Below, piece by piece: positions 41,931 through 50,104 of a stretch of DNA of 64,000 nucleotides (the stretch's first letter is position 1; every line of letters starts with the position of its first letter). The DNA comes from an uncultured Ferrovibrio sp. GTDB taxonomy: Bacteria > Pseudomonadota > Alphaproteobacteria > Ferrovibrionales > Ferrovibrionaceae. A model generated the notes under the pieces. The model worked only from the letters and a program-made list of their open reading frames with translations, did no database searches and was not told the origin of the DNA. Made by a program: the position numbers and the translations under genes. The stretch lies in assembly GCF_937960835.1 (NCBI RefSeq), contig NZ_CALGPC010000009.1, positions 277,658-341,657 of the forward strand, in the 5' to 3' direction.

Positions 41931-43127
41931 GTGCTGCGTTCCTGCCTCGCCGCCGCTGCCCTTCTCCTGCTCGTTTCCGCCTGCGCGCCTAAGCCTGCGC
42001 CGCTGGCGTTTCAGCCGGCCCGCTTCAACGACCTGCCCGGTTATGCGCAGGACCGCGTCAGCGAGGCGCTGCCGGCGCTGAGCCGCTCCTGCGCGCGGCT
42101 GCAGGCGCGCCCGGCCGAACGCGCGCTCGATGGCTATGAACGCTACGGTACCACTGCCGAATGGACACCTTTCTGCGCCGGTCTCGCCGCCATCCAGCCG
42201 GGCGACGATGGCGCGCTGCGCCGCCTGATAGAGGCTCATCTGGCCCCGGTCGGTGTCGTCGGCGACGGCAAGGCGGAAGGATTGTTCACCGGCTATTACG
42301 AGCCGCTGGTGCGCGGCAGCCGCCAGCGCGGCGGACCCTATCAGGTGCCGCTCTACCGCCAGCCGCCCGATCTGGTGCAGGTCGATCTCGGCGAGTTCCG
42401 CGACAGCCTGAAGGGTCAGCGCATCGCCGGCCGCGTGCGCGACGGCCGCCTGCGTCCCTACGATGACCGCAGCCGCATCGAAGCCGGCGCGCTGGCTGGC
42501 AAGAATCTCGAACTCGTCTGGCTCGACGATGCCGCCGACGCCTTCTTTCTGCAGGTACAAGGTTCCGGCCTGGTGCAGCTCGACGATGGCCGGCAGACCC
42601 GTGTCGGCTTCGCCGCGCAGAACGGCTTTCCCTATGTCGCTATCGGCAAGGTGATGATCGAACGCGGCTTGCTGCCGCGCGAGGATGTCTCGATGCAGAG
42701 CATCCGCGCCTGGCTGCGCGCCAATCCGGATGCGGCGCCGGAATTGCTGCGGCAGAACCCCTCTTACGTCTTTTTCCGCGAATTGCCCGCGCCCAAGGAC
42801 GATACCGACGGTCCGCAGGGCGCGCAGGGCGTGGCCCTGGTGCCGGGCCGCAGCCTGGCGGTGGACCGCAGCCATTTCGCGCTGGGCATGCCGGTCTGGC
42901 TCAGCGCCGCATATCCTGCCGCCGAGCCACCGCATGCACCGCAGCCGCTGCAGCGCCTGATGGTGATGCAGGATACCGGCGGCGCCATTCGCGGCGCCGT
43001 GCGCGGCGATGTCTTTTGGGGTCATGGCCCGGCGGCGGAGGCGATTGCCGGACGCATGAAGCATCCCGGCCGCTACTGGATCCTGCTGCCCAAGGCTGTT
43101 GCTGCGCGCCTCGCTGCGACCTCGTAG
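41931..43127 (+). CDS. mltA: Membrane-bound lytic murein transglycosylase A
   Basis: MltA cleaves peptidoglycan glycan strands to 1,6-anhydro ends. The 398-residue protein starts at GTG and has a lipoprotein signal with lipobox LVSAC (Cys18). The MltA domain follows (GLFTGYYEPLVRGSRQRGGP, FFLQVQGSGLVQLDDGRQTR), then the 3D domain ending with QDTGGAIRGAVRGDVFWGHG, whose aspartates are catalytic. It anchors to the outer membrane. In related genomes smr follows directly; here a 7.6-kb block separates them. Confidence 0.94.
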   Translation: MLRSCLAAAALLLLVSACAPKPAPLAFQPARFNDLPGYAQDRVSEALPALSRSCARLQARPAERALDGYERYGTTAEWTPFCAGLAAIQPGDDGALRRLIEAHLAPVGVVGDGKAEGLFTGYYEPLVRGSRQRGGPYQVPLYRQPPDLVQVDLGEFRDSLKGQRIAGRVRDGRLRPYDDRSRIEAGALAGKNLELVWLDDAADAFFLQVQGSGLVQLDDGRQTRVGFAAQNGFPYVAIGKVMIERGLLPREDVSMQSIRAWLRANPDAAPELLRQNPSYVFFRELPAPKDDTDGPQGAQGVALVPGRSLAVDRSHFALGMPVWLSAAYPAAEPPHAPQPLQRLMVMQDTGGAIRGAVRGDVFWGHGPAAEAIAGRMKHPGRYWILLPKAVAARLAATS

Positions 43128-43261
43128 CCGGCCTCTCTTGCATTTCGGCTAGACCAGCCCGGCTGGTTGTCTGGCCGGGCGTTCGATGTCGTCTTGGTCG
43201 GACGCGCGCTCTTGTGACAAGATGAGGGAAAAGAACCTCTATCCCGGATTTGCCGACGCGC

Positions 43262-43822
43262 ATGACCAATCAGCCTACCCTCATTGTCCGCCCCTCCCAC
43301 GAAAGTGATATCCCGGCGATCGCCGCGATCTACGGACATCATGTCCTGCATGGTTCGGCGAGCTTCGAGGAAGTGCCGCCCGATGCCGCCGAGATGGCGC
43401 GCCGCCGCAGCGAGATTCTTGCCAAAGGCCTGCCCTATCTGACGGCGGAGCTGGATGGAAAAGTGGTCGGCTACGCCTATGCCGGACCATACCGGACGCG
43501 GATCGCCTATCGCTTCACCCTGGAGGATTCCATCTACGTGGCGCCGGATGCGCCGCGCCGCGGCATCGGCCGCGCGCTGCTCAGCGATCTGATCGCGCGC
43601 TGCGCGGCCCTGGGCTATCGGCAGATGGTTGCGGTGATCGGCGATACCTGCAACACGCCGTCCATCGGCCTTCATGCCGCGCTTGGCTTCCGCGTGGTCG
43701 GCACGCTGCCTTCGGTCGGTTTCAAGCATGGCCGCTGGGTTGATAGCGTATTCATGCAGCGGCCTCTCGGTCCTGGCGATGCCACGCTGCCGGGCGAGCT
43801 GGTCACGCCGCAGGCTCGATAG
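43262..43822 (+). CDS. GNAT acetyltransferase of the phosphinothricin/methionine sulfoximine type
   Basis: The 186-residue protein has the Pat/MddA pattern: LIVRPSHESDIPAIAAIYGH, HGSASFEEVPPDAAEMARRR, GYAYAGPYRTRIAYRFTLED and the CoA-binding APRRGIGRALLSDLIARCAA. It ends with GFRVVGTLPSVGFKHGRWVD. Such enzymes acetylate phosphinothricin, methionine sulfoximine or related toxic analogues. The ATG at 43262 is used; a TTG at 43250 is also in frame. It is the first gene of the inserted block after mltA. Confidence 0.87.
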   Translation: MTNQPTLIVRPSHESDIPAIAAIYGHHVLHGSASFEEVPPDAAEMARRRSEILAKGLPYLTAELDGKVVGYAYAGPYRTRIAYRFTLEDSIYVAPDAPRRGIGRALLSDLIARCAALGYRQMVAVIGDTCNTPSIGLHAALGFRVVGTLPSVGFKHGRWVDSVFMQRPLGPGDATLPGELVTPQAR

Positions 43823-43947
43823 GCCAGTCGCGCGCCACAATTTAATCACCCTCCGCTTCTGGCGCTTAGCCCAGAATGACCGTGGCTTCTTCCAGCAAAG
43901 AAGAAGAAACGGAACCCGCCCCAGGCGGATCGCGATGGAGGAGTGAA

Positions 43948-44271
43948 ATGCAAGTGGACAAGGATACACCCGACGCTCAGGTCGAAGCGCGGCGTCGGTT
44001 TCTGGCGACATGCGGCAAGTTTGCCATCGCCACGCCGCCGGCCATTACGCTGCTGCTGGCGCAGTCGAACCGCAACTATGTCTTTGCCGGATCCGGCCGC
44101 GGCCATCATGGCGGTGGTGGCGGAGGCGGCTTCGGCGGCGGCTTTGGTGGCGGCCATAAGGGCGGCGGGCATAACGGTCCCGGCCATGGCGGTCCTGGCC
44201 GCGGCGGTTCGCCGGGTCACGGCGGTGGCCCTGGCCATGGCGGCGGTTCCGGCCGCGGCGGGCGGCATTGA
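43948..44271 (+). CDS. Short protein with Tat-like/TPPA leader and Gly/His-rich C-terminus (A1)
   Basis: The 107-residue product starts after a good GGAGGAG site (MQVDKDTPDAQVEARRRFLA). Its leader ARRRFLATCGKFAIATPPAI, continuing TLLLAQSNRNYVFA, is nearly the same as in the gene at 44383 (about 29 of 37 positions identical). The RR-x-FL start, hydrophobic stretch and FA-GSG end resemble a Tat signal peptide, though the central TPPA is unusual. The mature part is about 60 residues of Gly with His, Arg and Pro repeats (GHHGGGGGGGFGGGFGGGHK). It could be an exported metal-binding peptide or a modified-peptide precursor. PqqD-HprK and nucleotidyltransferase genes adjoin on the other strand. Confidence 0.72.
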   Translation: MQVDKDTPDAQVEARRRFLATCGKFAIATPPAITLLLAQSNRNYVFAGSGRGHHGGGGGGGFGGGFGGGHKGGGHNGPGHGGPGRGGSPGHGGGPGHGGGSGRGGRH

Positions 44272-44382
44272 TCACTGATTGCCGCTGAACAGGATGTCGC
44301 GGCAGCAGATGGTCGTCGCGACATCCGCTTTCTGCGGTGTGCCGATAGGGTGCACCGGGTTGAGGCCAAGGGAGGAGCAGAC

Positions 44383-44646
44383 ATGACGGAACCAAGCAAG
44401 ACTGCATCCGAGCATAATGCGGCGCGGCGTAAATTCCTGGCGCATTGCGGCACATTCGCCGCGGCTACGCCGCCGGCGATCACGCTGCTGCTGGCGCAGT
44501 CCGGGCGCAGCTATGCCTTCGCCAGCTCCGGCGGCATTCCGGTCAATGCCAATCTGAAAGACGGCGATTTCGAAACCGTGTTCGGACGGCGCCGGCCCTG
44601 GACGACGGTCAACGACCGCCAGTTCCGCAGCCTCACTGATTCCTGA
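44383..44646 (+). CDS. Short paralogous protein with Tat-like/TPPA leader (A2)
   Basis: The 87-residue product starts behind a GGGAGGAG site. Its leader ARRKFLAHCGTFAAATPPAI, continuing TLLLAQSGRSYAFA, matches that of the gene at 43948. After the leader comes a different 40-residue tail, SSGGIPVNANLKDGDFETVF then GRRRPWTTVNDRQFRSLTDS. So two adjacent genes share a leader and differ in the tail, the usual look of precursor peptides handled by one machinery, or of two Tat-exported peptides. It converges on the nucleotidyltransferase gene with a 13-base gap. Confidence 0.75.
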   Translation: MTEPSKTASEHNAARRKFLAHCGTFAAATPPAITLLLAQSGRSYAFASSGGIPVNANLKDGDFETVFGRRRPWTTVNDRQFRSLTDS

Positions 44647-44659
44647 TCGTCTTTTTTGA

Positions 44660-45778
44660 CTAGTGGCTTTTGAACAGGCGTGCGACCATCGCATCGCCTG
44701 TGCTTTTGCGCAAAAACTGCGCCGCGTGTTGAATCCGCCGCTGAAACAGCGGCGGATTGGTGCCGTAAAGCCCGTCCATGCGATGGGCGGCAAATGCACT
44801 CCACAGATTGGCCAGCGGCAGGGTCGCCATCTCCAGCATTGGCATCCGGATCTGCAGCAGGCAGCGCTGCAGTTGCCAGCGCGTCAGCATGCCGGGCCGC
44901 TCCGGCAATGGCCAAGGCAGACCCAGCAGCCGGTCGGCCGCCAGCAGATAGGCATGCAGCACGCCGGTCAGACGGTGGCTGCGCATATGGCCGGATAATT
45001 CGGTCCAGTCGATCTGGTCGCGATAGCGCCGCGCAAGAGTGACGAAATCCAAAAGCTGACGCAGTTCGAAACTGCCGCGGTAATAGTTGCCGGTGTGATG
45101 GACCTGCGCATGCAGGATGTTGTGCAGCACCGCATGCTGGATCGAAGGCGCGAAGGCAACGCCGCAGGGCAAGCAGAGCTGACGCGCCTGCTGCCACAAG
45201 GATGCGGCGGGCAGAAGATAGGGCGCATCGACCACTTCCAGATGCAGATCGATCGCTGCCGGCGCGCCATCGCGGGCGAAATCGCCATAGGCGTTATGGC
45301 CTTCCGGATAGCGGGCAACAGCGCGGTAGCCGATCCGGCTCAGCGCGTTCAGGGCCGTATCCGCCTGACTGCGCGGCACCAGGAAATCGAGATCGCGGAT
45401 CATCCGCGCGGCGGGATCGTCGTAATAATCGAGGAACAGGGCCGCGCCGCCCTTCAGCAGCAGCGGCGCAACGCCGGCGGCATTGAAGGCGGCGATGACC
45501 TCCTCCGCCTGCTGGCGCAGATGGCTGTTGCGCAGGCCGTTCTGCTCATGCAGCAGGGCAAGGTAATCGCGCAAGTCTTCCGGCAGGCTGTTCCAGTCCT
45601 GCGCCGCCGCCAGCGACGGATACAGGGCGGCGCTGATGAAATGCGCATTCGCCAGGGCGAGAATGGGTGGCCAGTCATCGACCTCGCGGCGATGCGCAAC
45701 GCCGGCCTCGCCGCCGGCCATCGGCCGCAGCGCCTCGGTCAGGATATGCAGAGCCTGGCGGGAGTGGATGGCGATCAT
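44660..45778 (-). CDS. Nucleotidyltransferase family protein (NTP_transf_5 type)
   Basis: The 372-residue protein has the NTP_transf_5 active-site pattern: PLLLKGGAALFLDYYDDPAA with the KGG loop (residues 109-111), then MIRDLDFLVPRSQ with the metal-binding Asp129 and Asp131, followed by a conserved histidine-rich helical part (IQHAVLHNILHAQVHHTGNY). Relatives occur with PqqD and HprK-like proteins in peptide-modification (lasso-type) and exopolysaccharide clusters. It overlaps the PqqD-HprK gene by ATGA, so the two proteins are made together. Substrate unknown; a peptide or sugar acceptor is plausible. Confidence 0.8.
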   Translation of the reverse strand: MIAIHSRQALHILTEALRPMAGGEAGVAHRREVDDWPPILALANAHFISAALYPSLAAAQDWNSLPEDLRDYLALLHEQNGLRNSHLRQQAEEVIAAFNAAGVAPLLLKGGAALFLDYYDDPAARMIRDLDFLVPRSQADTALNALSRIGYRAVARYPEGHNAYGDFARDGAPAAIDLHLEVVDAPYLLPAASLWQQARQLCLPCGVAFAPSIQHAVLHNILHAQVHHTGNYYRGSFELRQLLDFVTLARRYRDQIDWTELSGHMRSHRLTGVLHAYLLAADRLLGLPWPLPERPGMLTRWQLQRCLLQIRMPMLEMATLPLANLWSAFAAHRMDGLYGTNPPLFQRRIQHAAQFLRKSTGDAMVARLFKSH

Positions 45779-46926
45779 GACCGCGCGGCCAGGCCGCAAA
45801 GCTGCTCGACCGCGTCCTCGAGCGCTGAAAAACGCAGCTCGAAACACGCGACCTCGCGGATCCAGGCCACAAGCTGCGCGACTTTCGCCGCATCGAGCCC
45901 GGCGCCGAGCGGATAGCAATCCTGCATCAGGCGGCGCAGCGCCTCCGGCCGCGGCAGCGGCTCCAGGCGGCTTTTCGCCTGCGGCGCGTGGGAGGGAAAC
46001 ACGATCCAGCCCACCGGCTGGCGGCTGGAGGGGTCGATCCAGCGCTTCGGATCAGGCGGCAGCAGATAGCGCACGTATTTGCCATCCATGCGGCAATAGG
46101 TCGGCTGCAGCGCCAGACGCGGGAAGCGGCTTTGCAGCAGCGCCCAGGATCCGCTCTTGAGGCAGATGGCGAATGGCATCGGCCGCGCCTGGAAATCGTC
46201 AGTCAGGACGATGGTGTCGTCGCCCAGCAGCGGCAGACCGGCGCCCACCAGAGCCGCGGTCAAGGTGCTCTTGCCGCTGCCCGATGCGCCGGGCATCAGC
46301 AGGCAGCGGCCTTTCAGGCTGACGCCTGCCGCATGAAAGGCCAGCGCATCATTGCTGCGCTCCAGTGCAAGACGCACCAGACCGGCCTTGATCATCGGCA
46401 CGATCTGATTGACGTCGTCGCAGATCTCCGCGTCTTCATTGCCGATCTTCAGAACGCGGTCGCGCTCATCGACCAGAATATCCAGTGCCGCGTCCTTGCA
46501 TGGATTGGGATCGGCCAGCGGTGCCAGCAATCCGGCGAGCTGCTCGCGCAGCATCGCTGAAGAAGCCCGCAGGCAGAAAGGCATCTCCAGCAGGCGGAAA
46601 TAGCCGACCTCAAAATCGGGATTGGGCTCCGGCTGGCGCGGCGCATTTTCGGTGTCGCGGAACAATCCAAGCGACCGCCACTGGCTCAGCGCCGTCTCCA
46701 GGCAGGCTGCGGCCTGAGCCGCATCAAGACCGAAACTCTGCTGCAGCAATGGCGCGATCTCCTCCGGCGCCAGGCCTTCTTCCAGCTGGCACCAGATGAA
46801 GGTGCCGGTGGTATTCAGCGCGTAAAGCTGCTTGGTATCGGCGCGGAACAACACCCCGGCATCGTCGAGGAATTGCAGGCTGACATGGGGGGAAAAGCCA
46901 GGCGGGGATAGAGGATCGGGTCTCAT
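45775..46926 (-). CDS. PqqD-HprK fusion: peptide-recognition domain joined to an HPr-kinase-like domain
   Basis: The 383-residue protein begins with a PqqD-like (RRE) domain at about 14-90 (LDDAGVLFRADTKQLYALNT, then GTFIWCQLEEGLAPEEIAPL), the module that binds leader peptides in many modified-peptide pathways. The rest is an HprK-like kinase: FHAAGVSLKGRCLLMPG, Walker A GASGSGKS (213-220), and LLGDDTIVL as the acidic motif. There is no HPr-binding context, so it probably phosphorylates another substrate, such as a peptide or a glycan precursor. It overlaps the nucleotidyltransferase gene by ATGA and neighbours the two leader-peptide genes. Confidence 0.82.
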   Translation of the reverse strand: MRPDPLSPPGFSPHVSLQFLDDAGVLFRADTKQLYALNTTGTFIWCQLEEGLAPEEIAPLLQQSFGLDAAQAAACLETALSQWRSLGLFRDTENAPRQPEPNPDFEVGYFRLLEMPFCLRASSAMLREQLAGLLAPLADPNPCKDAALDILVDERDRVLKIGNEDAEICDDVNQIVPMIKAGLVRLALERSNDALAFHAAGVSLKGRCLLMPGASGSGKSTLTAALVGAGLPLLGDDTIVLTDDFQARPMPFAICLKSGSWALLQSRFPRLALQPTYCRMDGKYVRYLLPPDPKRWIDPSSRQPVGWIVFPSHAPQAKSRLEPLPRPEALRRLMQDCYPLGAGLDAAKVAQLVAWIREVACFELRFSALEDAVEQLCGLAARS

Positions 46927-47103
46927 GGTTTTGCGGGTTGCCGGAAATGGCCGCGCCATTCAAGCAAAACGGCTTGCACGCATCTGTGAGCAGGCAATGA
47001 CCGATGCCCCGGCCTGGCCGCTGCTTCGGCCACAGAATTGCGACAGATGAGGCGCTGGTGTGTGGACGGATGTTAAAATTGACTTACAAGGAAAATTTCT
47101 GTA

Positions 47104-47118
47104 ACTTGTCAGACAGGT
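47104..47118. promoter_or_regulatory. GntR/FadR-type operator before the lut regulator
   Basis: ACTTGTC A GACAGGT is a near-perfect inverted repeat with a single central base, of the TTGTC-N-GACAA type bound by FadR-family regulators. It ends 6 bases before the regulator start, where binding would block its expression (autoregulation). Confidence 0.5.
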
Positions 47119-47124
47119 AAGGAC

Positions 47125-47829
47125 ATGACTGCCCTGTCTGATCTCTCCCGCCCGGTCCCCAGCCGCGCTGACAGCCTGGCCGAAGCCCTGCTGCAGCCGA
47201 TCCTTTCGGGCGCCTGGCGGCCGCATGACCGGCTGCCGTCCGAACATGACCTGGCCGAACGCCATGGCGTCAGCCGGGCGGTGGTGCGCGAGGCCATCGC
47301 GCGGCTGAAAAGCGAGGGTTATGTCGAAACCCGCCAGGGCAAGGGCGCCTTCGTCGCCGCAGCCCCCGGCGCCAATGCCTTCAGGTTATCGGCGGAACAG
47401 GATGCCGATCTGCTGGAACTGCGCGCGCTGATCGAAGCCGACTGCGCCGCGCTGGCAGCCATCCGCCATACCGACACCGATCTTGCCGCCTTGCGCGCAG
47501 CCCAGAGGGCGATGCGCAAAGCCATCGCCGCGGGCGGGCTTGGCCTGGCTGAAGACATTCACTTCCATGACACGCTCGCGGCGGCGGCCCATAATCCCGC
47601 CTTGCGCCGCTTTGCGGCCTTTGTCGGCCGCCATGCCCGCGAAGCGATGCAGATGGCCCGTCTCAGCCGCTTGCGCTACGAGGACCGGCTTCATGAGATC
47701 GAGGCCGAACACGACGCCATCGTGGCCGCGATTGCTGCGCGCGATGCCCAAGCGGCACGCGCCGCCGTGCTGCGCCATATCGATAACGGCCTTCAGCGCC
47801 ACGGATTGCCACGCCCGGCGAGCGGTTAA
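47125..47829 (+). CDS. FadR-family (GntR/FCD) regulator of lactate utilisation
   Basis: The 234-residue protein has an N-terminal GntR winged helix (ILSGAWRPHDRLPSEHDLAE, RHGVSRAVVREAIARLKSEG, YVETRQGKGAFVAA) and a C-terminal FCD helical domain with the metal-site residues in ELRALIEADCAALAA, EDIHFHDTLAAAAHNP and the late EHDAIVAAIAARD. It directly precedes lutA-lutB-lutC on the same strand, the position held by LldR/LutR regulators, and likely responds to lactate or a related 2-hydroxy acid (inference). Confidence 0.88.
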   Translation: MTALSDLSRPVPSRADSLAEALLQPILSGAWRPHDRLPSEHDLAERHGVSRAVVREAIARLKSEGYVETRQGKGAFVAAAPGANAFRLSAEQDADLLELRALIEADCAALAAIRHTDTDLAALRAAQRAMRKAIAAGGLGLAEDIHFHDTLAAAAHNPALRRFAAFVGRHAREAMQMARLSRLRYEDRLHEIEAEHDAIVAAIAARDAQAARAAVLRHIDNGLQRHGLPRPASG

Positions 47830-47853
47830 AGTGAGTTCAGGGAGACCAGCCCC

Positions 47854-48645
47854 ATGCATGCCCAAACCATCGAAGCAGGCAAGAAGCCCCGCGTAGGGCT
47901 GTTCGTGACCTGCCTTGTCGACCTGTTCCGCCCCTCTGTCGGCTTCGCTGCCATCAAGCTGATGGAAGATGCGGGATGCAGCGTCGATGTTCCCGAAGCG
48001 CAGGTCTGCTGCGGCCAGCCGGCCTATAATTCCGGTGACCGCAAGGACACGACCGAAATCGCCAGGCAGGTGATCGCCGCATTCGAAGGCTACGATTATG
48101 TCGTCGCGCCCAGCGGCTCCTGCGCCGGCATGATCAAGGAGCATTACCCGGCTCTGTTCGCCGCCGATCCAGTCTGGCAGAAGCGCGCGGAAAATCTGAG
48201 CGCGCGCATGTTCGAGCTGACCAGCTTCCTCGTCGACGTGCTGAAGATCGATGCGATAAGCGGCGTGACCTGCGAGGCCAGGGCCACCTATCACGATTCC
48301 TGCTCGGGCCTGCGCGAGCTCGGCGTGAAGCAGCAGCCGCGCAAACTGCTTGACGGCGTCGCCGGCCTGGAACTGGTGGAGATGAAGACGCCGGAAACCT
48401 GCTGCGGTTTCGGCGGCACCTTCTGCGTCAAATACGGCGACGTCTCCACCGACATCGTCAGCCGCAAGACCGAAGACATCGCGCAGACCGGCGCGGATCT
48501 TCTGCTGGCCGGCGATATGGGCTGCCTGCTCAACATGGCCGGGCGGCTGCAGCGCGAGGGCCGCAATGTCAAGGTCCGCCATGTGGCGGAAGTGCTGGCC
48601 GGCATGACCGACACGCCGGCCATCGGCGAAGCCGAGAAAGCGTGA
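47854..48645 (+). CDS. lutA: Lactate utilisation protein A (CCG-domain iron-sulfur protein)
   Basis: LutA, with LutB and LutC, forms the iron-sulfur lactate-oxidising complex found in bacteria lacking a classical L-lactate dehydrogenase. The 263-residue protein has two CCG domains: QVCCGQPAYNSGDRKDTTEI and ETCCGFGGTFCVKYGDVSTD, and a YHDSCSGLRELGVKQQPRKL segment. Length and motifs fit LutA/LldE. The regulator ends 24 bases before it; lutB follows after 9 bases. Confidence 0.93.
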   Translation: MHAQTIEAGKKPRVGLFVTCLVDLFRPSVGFAAIKLMEDAGCSVDVPEAQVCCGQPAYNSGDRKDTTEIARQVIAAFEGYDYVVAPSGSCAGMIKEHYPALFAADPVWQKRAENLSARMFELTSFLVDVLKIDAISGVTCEARATYHDSCSGLRELGVKQQPRKLLDGVAGLELVEMKTPETCCGFGGTFCVKYGDVSTDIVSRKTEDIAQTGADLLLAGDMGCLLNMAGRLQREGRNVKVRHVAEVLAGMTDTPAIGEAEKA

Positions 48646-48654
48646 GGCGCGGCC

Positions 48655-50103
48655 ATGAGCATGACGATCACCGCCCAGGATTTCGAGGCCAATGCCAGCA
48701 AGGCCCTGCGCGATCCCAATCTGCGCAAGGCGATGGACATCATCGGCGGCGCGATGGCCAGCCGCCGCGTCGATGCCGCCAGCGCGTTGCCAGAATTCGA
48801 GGCCCTGCGCGACGAAGGCGTGAAGATCAAGAACCACGTCCTTGCGCATATCGATCTCTATCTGGAGAAGTTCGAGGAACAGCTTACCAAGCGCGGCGGC
48901 AGGCTGCATTGGTGCCGCACGCCGCGCGAGGCGCGCGAAACCATCCTGGCGCTGTGCCGCTCGCGCAATGCCAAGACGGTGACCAAGGGCAAGTCGATGG
49001 TGACCGAGGAGATCGGCCTGAACGGCTTCCTCGAGCAGCATGGCATTCAGCCGGTCGAAACCGATCTTGGCGAATACATCATTCAGCTCGCCCATGAGCC
49101 GCCCAGCCACATCATCGGCCCGGCGCTGCACAAGACGCGCGAGCAGATCGCCCAACTGTTCGAGGATCACCATCCCGATTACGAACTGCCCAACGCGCCG
49201 GGCGTGAAGGCCGGGCCGCGCTCGACCGACCCGCAGACCCTGGTGACGGAAGCGCGCGCCGTCCTGCGCGACCGCTATTTCCAGGCCGATGTCGGCATCA
49301 CGGGTGCGAATTTTCTGATCGCCGAAACCGGCGCCACGGTGATCGTCACCAATGAAGGCAATGGCGACCTGACGCAGTCATTGCCGAAGATGCATATCGT
49401 GGTCTCCAGCATCGAGAAGGTGATCCCCAATCTGGAAGACCTTTCCACCATCCTGCGGATTCTTGCGCGTTCGGCCACCGGCCAGGAGATGAGCGTCTAC
49501 ACGACGCTGTCCTGCGGGCCGAAGCGGCCGGAAGATCCGGATGGGCCCGAGGAATTCCATGTCGTGCTGCTCGATAACGGCCGCAGTGAAATGCTCGGCA
49601 CGGCCTTGCAGCCGCTGTTGCGCTGCATCCGCTGCGGTGCCTGCATGAACAACTGCCCGGTCTATCATTCGGTCGGCGGCCATGCCTATGGCTGGGTCTA
49701 TCCCGGCCCCATCGGCGCAGCGCTTGATCCGCACATGATCGGACTGGAAACCGCACGGCATCTGCCGAACGCCTCCACCTTCTGCGGCAAATGCGAAGAG
49801 GTCTGCCCGATGCGCATTCCGCTGCCCAGCATCATGCGCTGGTGGCGCGAACAGGCGCATGAACGCAAAATCGGCCCCGCCCTGCCGCGCTGGGGCGTCG
49901 AGGCCTGGGCCTTTGCTGCCAAACATCCCTGGCTTTATCGCCTCAGCACGCGCATTGCCGTCGCCGCGCTGAACATGATGTCCAAGGGCAAGGGTCGCTT
50001 TGCGAAGCTGCCGCTGGCCTCGGGCTGGACCAATGGCCGCGACCTGCCGGCGCCGCAATCGGCCGAGACCTTCATGGCGCAATACAAGAAGCGGAAGCAC
50101 TAA
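48655..50103 (+). CDS. lutB: Lactate utilisation protein B (iron-sulfur electron carrier)
   Basis: The 482-residue protein has the LUD domain (SRNAKTVTKGKSMVTEEIGL, DVGITGANFLIAETGATVIV) followed by two ferredoxin-like [4Fe-4S] motifs, CIRCGACMNNCPVY and CGKCEEVCPMRIP, and a short C-terminal helix region with RWWREQAHERK. This is the standard LutB/LldF layout. It likely transfers electrons from lactate oxidation to the quinone pool. lutC follows after 1 base. Confidence 0.94.
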   Translation: MSMTITAQDFEANASKALRDPNLRKAMDIIGGAMASRRVDAASALPEFEALRDEGVKIKNHVLAHIDLYLEKFEEQLTKRGGRLHWCRTPREARETILALCRSRNAKTVTKGKSMVTEEIGLNGFLEQHGIQPVETDLGEYIIQLAHEPPSHIIGPALHKTREQIAQLFEDHHPDYELPNAPGVKAGPRSTDPQTLVTEARAVLRDRYFQADVGITGANFLIAETGATVIVTNEGNGDLTQSLPKMHIVVSSIEKVIPNLEDLSTILRILARSATGQEMSVYTTLSCGPKRPEDPDGPEEFHVVLLDNGRSEMLGTALQPLLRCIRCGACMNNCPVYHSVGGHAYGWVYPGPIGAALDPHMIGLETARHLPNASTFCGKCEEVCPMRIPLPSIMRWWREQAHERKIGPALPRWGVEAWAFAAKHPWLYRLSTRIAVAALNMMSKGKGRFAKLPLASGWTNGRDLPAPQSAETFMAQYKKRKH

Positions 50104-50104
50104 G

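Noticed and set aside
41205..43064. 619-codon minus-strand open frame
   Set aside because: It is the antisense shadow of the Tim44-like and mltA genes; composition is Arg/Ala/Gly/His-rich with no family features, as expected for high-GC DNA.
47386..49173. 595-codon minus-strand open frame
   Set aside because: Shadow of the GntR regulator, lutA and lutB genes, all three supported by motifs.
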